This document shows, piece after piece, positions 46,551 through 54,559 of a stretch of DNA of 64,000 bases. Position 1 is the stretch's first letter, and each line of letters starts with the position of its first letter. The translations under genes and the position numbers were made by a program. The notes under the pieces were generated by a model. It did no database searches, was not told where the DNA came from, and saw only the letters and a program-made list of their open reading frames with translations. The stretch spans positions 682,001-746,000 of the forward strand of contig CAVXNB010000001.1 in NCBI GenBank assembly GCA_963763085.1, given 5' to 3'. The stretch is from CAVXNB01 sp963763085. GTDB taxonomy: Bacteria; Actinomycetota; Acidimicrobiia; Acidimicrobiales; Bog-793.

Positions 46551-47429
46551 TCAGGAGCTCTTCAGCTGGTAGACCACCGTCACCTGGACCGAGATCTGCT
46601 GCTGACCAGGCTGCACAGGCACGGCCGCCTTCAGAGAAGAGGCCGTGGGTGCGTAGTACAGCGGGTAGGGGTTGCCGTTCTCCTGGTCCGTGACCTTGAC
46701 GATCGACCCGACCGTCAATCCGGCGCCCGCCGCGAGCTCGTCCGCCTCGGTCCTGGCCGCCAGCATCGCCTGCGCACGTGCGGCGGCGAGCAACGCGGAC
46801 TGGTTCGAGATCGAGAACGAGATGCCACCCAGGTTGACACCGTTGCCGGTCGCGTGAACGGCGGCATCGAGTGCCCCTCCGAGATTCGAGAGGTCGTGCA
46901 TGGTCACGTCGAGCTCGTCATCGACGCTGAATCCCGTGACGGCGCCGCTGTTGTTGGTGTTGGTGTAGAGGTCCAGCCCGCTCGTCTGCAGGTCCTTCAC
47001 TTTCACGCCGCTCTGCTCCAACGAGTGCTCCAGGTCAGACATCTGGGCATTGTTCTGCTCGAGCGCAGCGACCGCGCTGGCGGCGGTCGTCGTGACACCG
47101 ATGCTGAAGCTGGCGGTGTCGGGCTTGCCCTCGACCTGGCCGCTGCCGGAGACCGTGATCTCGGCCCCGGATGTCGCTGCGGCCGACTTGGAGGAGGCGA
47201 GCACGATCCGGATGTTGCCCGATCCATGGGAGGTTCCAGAGCTGCGTAGCGCCAACGTGCCGAAGATCGAGGCAACCACGAGGAGCGCGGCGACGCCGAC
47301 GATGCCGACGGTGCGAGCCGTGGCGGTCTGGCCTGGTGTACGGGGCGGGGAGGCGGCGCCGGGCGGCGCCGGCGCTGCCAAGTCGGGCGTTGCGCCCGCA
47401 TCCAGGTTGGTTGTCTGGTCTTCGTTCAC
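46551..47429 (-). CDS. SIMPL-domain (DUF541) membrane-anchored protein
   Basis: 292 residues from the GTG at 47429 behind AAGGAG. A Pro/Ala-rich cytosolic part is followed by one helix (VGIVGVAALLVVASIFGTLA). The SIMPL domain comes next: EITVSGSGQVEGKPDTASFS, then QTSGLDLYTNTNN and DELDVTMHDLSNLGGALDAA, ending ISVQVTVVYQL. SIMPL proteins are envelope proteins often linked to stress; biochemical role unknown. It is first in the SIMPL / membrane protein / sigma operon. Confidence 0.88.
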   Translation of the reverse strand: MNEDQTTNLDAGATPDLAAPAPPGAASPPRTPGQTATARTVGIVGVAALLVVASIFGTLALRSSGTSHGSGNIRIVLASSKSAAATSGAEITVSGSGQVEGKPDTASFSIGVTTTAASAVAALEQNNAQMSDLEHSLEQSGVKVKDLQTSGLDLYTNTNNSGAVTGFSVDDELDVTMHDLSNLGGALDAAVHATGNGVNLGGISFSISNQSALLAAARAQAMLAARTEADELAAGAGLTVGSIVKVTDQENGNPYPLYYAPTASSLKAAVPVQPGQQQISVQVTVVYQLKSS

Positions 47430-47774
47430 GTCGGCGACTCCTTGACTGAAGTTTCGACCCTTCCGATGAGGATCCGATGATGCAAAGCGCGGGGCGCCCG
47501 GTTTCGCGTACGCGAAATCTCTCGTGATCGCTCCAGCCGACTCCGGCGACGGTAGGTACGCCGGTACGCAAGTCGTCGAGGATCTGCCCATGCCACTTGC
47601 AACGCCTCGGCCCCGGGCTAGCCGGCCCCGGCCTCGGGCTCGGCCTCGGCCCCGGCCTCGGCGTCGGCGACGGTGGCCGTTGGCTAGGGTGCCATGCGAG
47701 CCTGCTCCCCCGAGAAACAACCCGATCGACTTCTCGACCGCAAGGCCCGCCTGCTACCCGAGGTAGGAGCCGCC
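47430..47774. other. 345-bp divergent intergenic region
   Basis: Lies between the SIMPL operon and the BTAD gene and must hold both promoters, but no clear -35/-10 pair is seen. A hexamer-like GC repeat (CGGCCCCGGCCTCGG and variants) fills about 47605-47670. An upstream in-frame ATG at 47694 would extend the BTAD protein by 27 residues. Confidence 0.5.
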
Positions 47775-49550
47775 ATGAGTTCGCCGATCCCGAGCGCCCC
47801 GGGTGACGATCGAGCAGCCATCCCCGCGGAGGCGGCGGCTGTACAGTCCGCCAGCGTCGTCGCCCTCAGCGGGCTCCTCAAGGTCCAGCGGCGCTGGCTC
47901 CTCGCCTCCCGTCCGGGTTCCGAGCCTGGCCCGGCTCCCGAGACGGGCGGGCGGCGGCGCCTGCCCGTCCATCTCGAGGACTCCGAATGGAGTCGCCTTG
48001 CCCTCGGCGTGGCGGCGGACGCACTCATGTCTCTCGGCCTCCCGCCGGCGGCCCAGATGCTGGAGCTTGGGCCCGACGCAGTCGTCGTTCACCTTCCGAC
48101 CTCGCAGCCTGCGCCGTGGCCGTTCGAGCCGGGAGGGACTCCTCAATCGTGGGCCCTGCCTCGAGACACGGGCATGATCGCCTCACTGTCTGTTACGCCC
48201 GCGATCCTGAGCGCATCGCGTAAGGCCGCGCTCGCCACGTTGTCGGAGGCCGACGGTCGGCGAGCCCTCGTCGATCTCGTGTCGGTCGGCTCCACGATCC
48301 TCAAGGGGCCGGTGGCCGAGGTCGGTGTCAAGATCGCCGACCTCGCCGTCGAGCTGGGAACCCGCAGGTGGTCGGATCTCGGGACTTTGGTTCTGGTCGG
48401 TTTCGATGGGGGCGTGCCGCGCCTCGAGGGGACGACACACGTCCCGGACGTCGCGGCAGCATTGGACGAGCTCACCGTCCGTTCCTTGAACGGGACCGCT
48501 TTCACGTCGATCTGTGTGATCGTCCCGCCGTGGGCGTGCGATCCCGCCGACCCGCTCCTCGGCGAGCTGGTCGGTTCCTGCGAAGTGACGGCCGGCGCCG
48601 GCGTCCTCAGCTGCGCGAGCCCGGAAGGAGCTCTCTGCCTGTGGGAGCTCGCCTCCGACGCGACGGGCCCACCCGCTCTCATCTTCGGCGACGGGCGCCG
48701 GCTCCCAGCGCTCGATCCGATCACGCTCGCCGGCGCATCGCGGACCGCCCCAGGACGACTGCCACCCGCGCCCGCCCCGCTCTCCGCCGAACCGAGCGCA
48801 CACATCGCTGCACCGTCGCCAGAGGCGGCGGCCTCACCGATCGAGGTCGCGGTCCTCGGAAACGTGCAGGTCACCGGTGCTCCCGAGACCTTCAACAAGC
48901 GTCGGCGACTGACCGAGCTCGTGGCGTTTCTCGCCATGCATCCAGAGGGGGCGACGACAGACTCGTTCGCGACGGCGCTCTGGCCGGAGCGACGCGTCCC
49001 GATGCAGACGCTCGCGAATCGGCTCTCCGAGACGCGAAGGGCCCTCGGCCCGGCCTCTGACGGCCGGCCCCGGCTGCGCAAACAAGGCAAGCGCCATCTG
49101 ATCGTCGAGACGGGGACGGACTGGGACCGATTCAAGGAGCTCTCCTCGGAAGGATCCGGGGCGGACTCCTGGCGCCGGGCCCTTGCCCTCGTTCGCGGCC
49201 GGCCCTTCGACGGTCTCGACCGGGGCGAATGGGCCCAGCTCGAGGGGTTCGTCGCCGCGATCGAGGCCACGGTGGTCGACCTTGCCTGCCGGCTGGGCGA
49301 CCACTCGATGGGCAACGGCAAGCCGGACCTCGCCCACTGGGCGGCGCGCCAGGGCCTGCTCGTCTCGCCCTGGGACGAGCGGCTCTACCGGCTGCAGATG
49401 CGGGCGGCCGATGCGCTCGGCAACCGAGGCGGAGTCGACGCCGCACTTCGAAGTCTCAGTCTCGCGCTCGAGCTCGAGGGCGACCCGCTGCTCGGCATCC
49501 ACCCGGAGACCTCGGCGCTGTACCGGAGCCTCACCTCGGGGCCTGGCTGA
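47775..49550 (+). CDS. BTAD-domain transcriptional-regulator-like protein
   Basis: 591 residues from the ATG at 47775 (TAGGAG 5 nt upstream). The C-terminal 220 residues have a winged-helix start (IEVAVLGNVQVTGAPETFNK, ELVAFLAMHPEGATTDSFAT, LWPERRVPMQTLANRLSETR). The bacterial transcriptional activator (BTAD) helical repeats follow, as in SARP/AfsR-type regulators. The N-terminal 350 residues are unrecognised and show no transmembrane helix, unlike the LysM/TM forms of this family. It precedes the P450 gene and may regulate it. Confidence 0.8.
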   Translation: MSSPIPSAPGDDRAAIPAEAAAVQSASVVALSGLLKVQRRWLLASRPGSEPGPAPETGGRRRLPVHLEDSEWSRLALGVAADALMSLGLPPAAQMLELGPDAVVVHLPTSQPAPWPFEPGGTPQSWALPRDTGMIASLSVTPAILSASRKAALATLSEADGRRALVDLVSVGSTILKGPVAEVGVKIADLAVELGTRRWSDLGTLVLVGFDGGVPRLEGTTHVPDVAAALDELTVRSLNGTAFTSICVIVPPWACDPADPLLGELVGSCEVTAGAGVLSCASPEGALCLWELASDATGPPALIFGDGRRLPALDPITLAGASRTAPGRLPPAPAPLSAEPSAHIAAPSPEAAASPIEVAVLGNVQVTGAPETFNKRRRLTELVAFLAMHPEGATTDSFATALWPERRVPMQTLANRLSETRRALGPASDGRPRLRKQGKRHLIVETGTDWDRFKELSSEGSGADSWRRALALVRGRPFDGLDRGEWAQLEGFVAAIEATVVDLACRLGDHSMGNGKPDLAHWAARQGLLVSPWDERLYRLQMRAADALGNRGGVDAALRSLSLALELEGDPLLGIHPETSALYRSLTSGPG

Positions 49551-49654
49551 GCAGGGCGTGCTGGCGTGGCGCTCCGAACCGGACGCTAAGTTCGCGGGGC
49601 TGGCCAGCGTCTTCGGGCGCGGGCGTGCATCCCTTTGCAGGAGGTCTGATCAAA

Positions 49655-50902
49655 CTGAGCCTCGGGGCCATCGACCTCTCCAACCTCGACGCCTTCGTCG
49701 CCGGCCCGCCCTGGGACGACTTCGATTACCTACGTCGGCACGCGCCCGTCCACTGGAACCCCGAGGCCGCTCCGAATCACGGCTTCTGGTCGCTGACCCG
49801 CCACGCGGACGTGCTCGCGGTCGACCGGGACCCGGTGACGTTCTCCTCCGAGCGCGGCGCGGTCTCGCTCGAGGAGCTCGACGCCGAGCAGCTCGAGAGC
49901 CGCAAGTCCATGATCGACACCGACGGCCTGCGCCACATGGCGCTCCGTCGGCTGCTTCAGGGCGACTTCACTCCCCGCAGCCTCGAGGGCTACGAGACCT
50001 TCCTCCGCGGTCTCACGGCCACCACTCTCGACGCGGCTCTGGCCCTTGGCGAGTTCGACTTCGTGACCGAGGTCAGCGCCGAGTTCCCGATCCGGGTGCT
50101 GGCGCGCCTCCTGGGCGTACCGGACGGCGATACCGGCATGCTGATCGCCTGGGGAAACCAGATGTTCGCGAACACCGACCCCGACTACACCCACGTCCTC
50201 GCGGACTCGCCCGAAAGCGAGGCGTACCGGCATCTCCCGTTTCGCAGCCCCGCCGCTCAGGAGGCCTTCGACTACGGCCGGCGCCTCGCGCTCGAGCGCC
50301 TGGGTGGAACCGCCACGGACCTCGTCAGCAAGCTCGTGAACCAGACCCCCCGCGACGGGGTCCCGCTCAGCGACCGCGACTACGACAACTACTTCGTGCT
50401 GCTCATGGTGGCGGGGAACGAGACGACGCGCCACGCCATCAGTCATTCCATGCTGGCGCTCGCGAGCAACAAGGACCAGTTCCAGCTCTTGAAGGAACGT
50501 CCCGAGCTCATGGGTGGCGCCGTGGAGGAGTTCCTCCGATGGGCGACGCCGATATACCAGTTTCGCCGTACGGCGATCCGCGACGTCGAGCTACACGGCC
50601 AGCAGATCCACGACGGCGACAAGGTCGTCATGTGGTTCACGTCGGCCAACCGAGACGAGACCGTGTTCGAGGACCCCTACCGTTTCGATGTGACCCGGTC
50701 GCCGAACGAACACGTCACGTTCGGCAAGGGCGGTCCGCACTTTTGCCTCGGTGCCTGGCTCGCCCGCCTCGAGCTGCGGGTGATGTTCGAGGAACTGCTC
50801 GCCCGCGTTGACGACGTCGAGATCACCGGTACGGTCTCCCGGGTGCGCTCCAACTTCATCAACGGCATCAAGTCGCTGCCCGTGCGCGTCTCGGCCACCT
50901 AG
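49655..50902 (+). CDS. Cytochrome P450 (probable CTG or nearby GTG start)
   Basis: 415 residues if started at the CTG at 49655, 9 nt after AGGAGGT. The text SLGAIDLSNLDAFVAGPPWD is the usual N-terminus of actinobacterial CYP. A GTG at 49625 is in frame but less well placed. I-helix LLMVAGNETTRHAISHS, ExxR in VEEFLRWATPIYQFRRTA and heme loop FGKGGPHFCLGAWLARLE are all intact. It resembles CYP125/CYP142-like steroid or alkyl-chain hydroxylases, but the substrate is unproven. No ferredoxin is nearby. Confidence 0.9.
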   Translation: MSLGAIDLSNLDAFVAGPPWDDFDYLRRHAPVHWNPEAAPNHGFWSLTRHADVLAVDRDPVTFSSERGAVSLEELDAEQLESRKSMIDTDGLRHMALRRLLQGDFTPRSLEGYETFLRGLTATTLDAALALGEFDFVTEVSAEFPIRVLARLLGVPDGDTGMLIAWGNQMFANTDPDYTHVLADSPESEAYRHLPFRSPAAQEAFDYGRRLALERLGGTATDLVSKLVNQTPRDGVPLSDRDYDNYFVLLMVAGNETTRHAISHSMLALASNKDQFQLLKERPELMGGAVEEFLRWATPIYQFRRTAIRDVELHGQQIHDGDKVVMWFTSANRDETVFEDPYRFDVTRSPNEHVTFGKGGPHFCLGAWLARLELRVMFEELLARVDDVEITGTVSRVRSNFINGIKSLPVRVSAT

Positions 50903-50911
50903 GCCGGCGAG

Positions 50912-51598
50912 ATGCGGCTGCTCGTCATCCAACACGACCCGGACAAGGGGCTGGGTCTCCTCGAAGCCCCGCTGCGCGACGCCGGAGCCGACCTCGACAT
51001 CCGCTTTGCCGGTCGTGACCCGCTCAGGATCGGCGACCATGCCGGCGTGGTCGCGCTGCCGGGCATCGCCAACCCGCCGGACGCCACCGAGGCGATCGCT
51101 GCGACCCGATCGAGCCTGGCCGACGCCCTGGACCGGGAGCTCCCGATCCTCGCCATCTGCCTCGGCGCCGAGCTCCTCGCCGAGGCTGCCGGCGCCAAGT
51201 CGTATTCGTGCCCGCCGCAGTACGGCTACTGGCCAGTGTCGCTCACCGACGAGGGGACGCACGACCCACTGCTCGCCGGGTTGCCGCGTCGGTTCGACGC
51301 CTTCCAAGCGCACGGCTTCGCGACGGAGCTCCCCGACGGCGCCTTCGCCCTCGCCCACGCCGGCGAGGAACTGCAGGCCTTCCGCGTCGGGGACCGGGCC
51401 TGGGGGCTGCAGTTCCACCCCGAGCCGACCGAGGAGATGATCACGGGCTGGTTGCAATTCCTCGGCCCCCCGATGGAGAAGCAGGGGATGCGGCCCGAGG
51501 ACGTGGCCGCACAGTCGCGGCGAGACGTCCCGGTCTGGTCGGAGCTCGGGGCAGGCATCGCGCAACGGTTCGTCCAAGTGGTTCGAGAGAAGGCCTGA
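50912..51598 (+). CDS. Class I glutamine amidotransferase-like protein
   Basis: 228 residues, 9 nt after the P450. Catalytic Cys in ILAICLGAELLAEAAG and His in GLQFHPEPTEEM; the closing Glu is present. It is a stand-alone GMP-synthase-like GATase. These act on small substrates or as predicted peptidases; nothing here fixes the substrate. Likely co-transcribed with the P450 and the enoyl reductase. Confidence 0.86.
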   Translation: MRLLVIQHDPDKGLGLLEAPLRDAGADLDIRFAGRDPLRIGDHAGVVALPGIANPPDATEAIAATRSSLADALDRELPILAICLGAELLAEAAGAKSYSCPPQYGYWPVSLTDEGTHDPLLAGLPRRFDAFQAHGFATELPDGAFALAHAGEELQAFRVGDRAWGLQFHPEPTEEMITGWLQFLGPPMEKQGMRPEDVAAQSRRDVPVWSELGAGIAQRFVQVVREKA

Positions 51599-51608
51599 CG
51601 GAGGCGTC

Positions 51609-52384
51609 GTGGGAATCCTGGAAGGAAGGCGCATCCTCGTCACCGGGGTCCTCACGGACGACTCCCTCGCGTTCGGCGCCGCCCGGCTCGCCCAGGAGGA
51701 GGGCGCCGAGGTCGCCCTCACCGGGTTCGGCCGCGGCCTCTCCCTCACGACCCGCGTGGCCCGCAAGCTTCCCGCCCCGGCCGAGGTCCACGAGCTCGAT
51801 GTCACGGTCCCTGGCCAGGCTGAGAACGTGGCGGCCGAGCTCGAGAGAAATGGGGCGCGCTCGACGGCGTCGTCCACGCCATCGGCTTCGCGCCGGAAAG
51901 CTGCCTCGGCAAGGGCGTGCTCCTCGCCGATTGGCCCGACGTGTCGACGGCCTTCGAGGTGTCTGCCTACTCGCTGAAGGTCCTCGCGGCAGCGTTCGCT
52001 CCCCTGCTCAGCCGGGCCGCCGGCGGAGGTTCGATCGTGGGCTTCGACTTCGATGCCACCGTCGCCTGGCCGGGATACGACTGGATGGGAGTCGCGAAGG
52101 CGGCGCTGGAATCGCTCGCCCGCTACCTCGCCCGCGACCTCGGCCCGAGTGGCATCCGCGTCAACCTCGTCGCCGCCGGCCCGGTCCGGACGCTGGCTGC
52201 CAAGTCGATCCCCGGCTTCGAGACGTTCGAGAACGTATGGGACGGGCGCGCCCCGCTCGGGTGGGACGTGCGCGACTCCGAGGCGGTCGCCCGGGCGTGC
52301 GTGGCGCTGCTGTCGGACTGGTTCCCGCGCACTACGGGCGAGATCGTGCACGTCGACGGCGGCTTTCACGCCACCGGCGTCTGA
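51609..52384 (+). CDS. fabI: InhA/FabI-type enoyl-ACP reductase (one-base frameshift)
   Basis: Last step of fatty-acid elongation. GTG start 10 nt after the amidotransferase. GILEGRRILVTGVLTDDSLA is the FabI nucleotide-binding start. One base is missing in an AAA run near 51850. Restoring it gives GALDGVVHAIGFAP, then GFDFDATVAWPGYDWMGVAK with catalytic Tyr/Lys, and VNLVAAGPVRTLAAKSI. The GFDFD plus YxWMxVAKxALES pattern is close to mycobacterial InhA. Corrected length 258. It supplies the enoyl reductase missing from the fab operon. Confidence 0.92.
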
Positions 52385-52442
52385 CTTTCGTTGCCGGCAT
52401 TCGTTTTAGTAGCGCTTACTAGCGGCCGTTTAGTAGCCCCGT

Positions 52443-53399
52443 TTAGTAGCCCCCGCCGACCGGCAGGACCGGCGTCGAACTCGGCGTGGTGGCCGACGCA
52501 CTCGCCAGGTACCAGTAGACACCGGAGGCGAACTGGAACCCCTCGCCGTTCGACTCCCTCGCCCCGGCGTCGCCAGAGTAGACGTAGACCGGGTAGGAGT
52601 TGTACGTGACCTGATACTTGGTGACGGTGTTGCTCAGCTTGCGGGCGACGGTGCCGATCTTGCCCTTCACGCCGGCGCCCACCGAGGCGTGGGCGCCCTT
52701 CGCCACGTACAGCGGGAACCAGAAGCCCAGGCAACCGCCGGTGCAGTGGAGCTTTCCGCCTGTCTCGTCGCTGAGGATGTAGAGGGAGAACTGTTTCGAG
52801 TTGCCCAGCACCCCTGGATAGCTCGCGACGTTGATGTCCTGCAGCATCGAGCCCGTAACGGTCGCCTTCTTCACCGGCGTCTTCGCGGCAGTCTTGGCAG
52901 ATGCGCTCACCAGGTACCAGTAGACCCCGGTGGCGAACTTGACGTGCTGACCGTTCGACTGCTTGGGGCCGGTATCGCCCGCGAACGTGTAGAGGGGGTA
53001 GCCGTTGTCGGTCACCTGGTACTTGGTGACCGTCTTGCTGAGCTTGCGGGCGACCATCCCGATCTTGCCCTTGACGCCGGCGCTCCTCGACGGGTGACTG
53101 CCCTTCTTCACGTACACCGGGAACCAGAACTGCAGGCACTGGCCCGTGCAATGGAGCTTTCCGCCGGCCTCGTCCGCGAGGAGGTAAAGCGAGCGGCTCT
53201 TCGAGTTCCCGAGCACGCCGGGGTACTTCGGGACGTTGATGGCCTGGAGTACCGGCGCGGCCTTGCGAGCAGTGGCGGACGCGGTGGCACCGAGGGACGG
53301 CAGGACACCGGCGACGGCGCCGACGCTCAGCACGCCGCCGCCGACGAGCGCCGCGACCGTCCGGCGACCACGTGAACGGGCTTTGAAGTCAAAGTGCAT
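52443..53399 (-). CDS. Secreted protein with two COG4315 repeats
   Basis: 318 residues from the ATG at 53399 (GGGAGGA upstream). Signal peptide: basic start then VAALVGGGVLSVGAVAGVLP and an AxA-like site. Two homologous domains of about 120 residues follow. Each has YPGVLGNSK, a DExGGKLHCTGxC pair of Cys, FWFPxYV, KGKIGxVARKLS and VYWYL. No lipobox Cys is seen, unlike many family members. COG4315/SCO0930-like proteins are cell-surface proteins of unknown function; the CTGxC motif may be redox-active or metal-binding. Confidence 0.87.
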   Translation of the reverse strand: MHFDFKARSRGRRTVAALVGGGVLSVGAVAGVLPSLGATASATARKAAPVLQAINVPKYPGVLGNSKSRSLYLLADEAGGKLHCTGQCLQFWFPVYVKKGSHPSRSAGVKGKIGMVARKLSKTVTKYQVTDNGYPLYTFAGDTGPKQSNGQHVKFATGVYWYLVSASAKTAAKTPVKKATVTGSMLQDINVASYPGVLGNSKQFSLYILSDETGGKLHCTGGCLGFWFPLYVAKGAHASVGAGVKGKIGTVARKLSNTVTKYQVTYNSYPVYVYSGDAGARESNGEGFQFASGVYWYLASASATTPSSTPVLPVGGGY

Positions 53400-53502
53400 G
53401 GATCCTCCCGAAGGGTTCTCTGGGGCGTCTGGCACGGCGTCCCGGACTTAGCGGGTGGTACGGACCGGACCCTCGGAGGGATTGCGCCGTAGCCTTCACG
53501 TG

Positions 53503-54240
53503 ATGCGAGTCGTGTTCGTCCACGGCGTCCCCGAGACGCACCGGGTTTGGGACCATGTGCGGGGCCGGCTGACCAGATATGACCACGTTGCGCTCTCGAT
53601 GCCGGGCTTCGGCTGCTCGGTGCCCGAACGTTTCGAACCCTCCATGGAAGCCTACGCCGACTGGCTCCTCGCCGAGCTCGAGGATCAGGAGGCCCCGGTC
53701 CACCTAGTTGGACATGACTGGGGTGGCATCCTCGTCATGCGCGCCGTCAGCCTTCGGCCCGACCTCGTCACGAGCTGGGTGACGGATGCCGGGGGGGCGG
53801 CGGACCCCCGTTTCGCCTGGCATTCCCTCGCGAAAGTCTGGCAGACCGCGGGCGAGGGCGAGGGATGGATGGACGCTCAGCTCTCACTCAGTGTCGCCGA
53901 CCGGGCAACATTGCTGGCGCGGTACGGCGTGCCCGAAGCCGACGCCCTCGTCATGTGCGAGGGTTTCGACCGCACGATGGCCGATGCGATCCTCGCCCTC
54001 TACCGCTCTGCGGTCTCGGTGCACGAGGAGTGGGGCGCCGACTTCGCGGACATCCCTGCACCCGGCCTCGTCCTCGCGCCGCAGGCCGACCCCTTCGCTC
54101 CGGGCCGGGGAGCGGAGCGGGCGGCCGAGCGCTCTGGTGCCCGGCTCTCCAAGCAGGAAGACGTCGGCCACTGGTGGATGCTCACGCACCCCGAGAAAAT
54201 GACAACGCTGCTCGAGGAGTTCTGGGCGACGGCCGGCTGA
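53503..54240 (+). CDS. Alpha/beta hydrolase (epoxide hydrolase/haloalkane dehalogenase type)
   Basis: 245 residues from the ATG at 53503. Oxyanion motif VFVHGVPETHRVW, nucleophile elbow LVGHDWGG with Asp as nucleophile, acid in LAPQADPFAPG and His in DVGHWWMLTHPE. An Asp nucleophile points to epoxide hydrolases, dehalogenases or lactonase-like enzymes rather than esterases. Monocistronic, before tRNA-Cys. Confidence 0.86.
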   Translation: MRVVFVHGVPETHRVWDHVRGRLTRYDHVALSMPGFGCSVPERFEPSMEAYADWLLAELEDQEAPVHLVGHDWGGILVMRAVSLRPDLVTSWVTDAGGAADPRFAWHSLAKVWQTAGEGEGWMDAQLSLSVADRATLLARYGVPEADALVMCEGFDRTMADAILALYRSAVSVHEEWGADFADIPAPGLVLAPQADPFAPGRGAERAAERSGARLSKQEDVGHWWMLTHPEKMTTLLEEFWATAG

Positions 54241-54335
54241 ACGCCGCCGCTGCGAGCCGCGGTAGTGTCGGTCGGCTCCCCCGGGGTGCTCGGAGCTCTC
54301 GAGCGATCCCCGATCGAGCGGAGGCGCCCGTACCG

Positions 54336-54410
54336 GGCGGCGTGGCCGAGTGGTTTAGGCAAGGGCCTGCAAAGCCCTCTACCCCAGTTCGATTCTGGGC
54401 GCCGCCTCCA
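54336..54410 (+). tRNA. tRNA-Cys (anticodon GCA)
   Basis: Full cloverleaf: acceptor GGCGGCG / CGCCGCC, D arm GCC..GGC, anticodon stem AGGGC / GCCCT with loop CTGCAAA (anticodon GCA at 54369-54371), T arm CCCAG-TTCGATT-CTGGG. Discriminator U73 is correct for tRNA-Cys and CCA is encoded. Positions 54336-54410, 75 nt. Confidence 0.97.
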
Positions 54411-54437
54411 AATAGAACGCAGGTGGATGGCAGTTTT

Positions 54438-54454
54438 TGACTAGACATTAGTCA
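54438..54454. repeat. Inverted repeat downstream of tRNA-Cys
   Basis: TGACTA-GACAT-TAGTCA, a perfect 6-bp dyad preceded by a run of five T. It sits 27 bp after the tRNA and before the convergent end of the MFS gene. It may be a terminator for the tRNA transcript or a protein-binding site. Confidence 0.45.
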
Positions 54455-54559
54455 GTTGCAGCCGAACGACGGCGAAGGTAGCGGCCAGTCGAGCGGGTGA
54501 AGACTACGCCCTCTCTGGACCGGGACAGAAGCGCACACCGAAGATGACGGGTGGGAGGA

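Noticed and set aside
52400..52445. Repeated GTTTAGTAGC units after the enoyl reductase
   Set aside because: They are short and mainly give several stop codons after the convergent COG4315 gene; too little to call an element.
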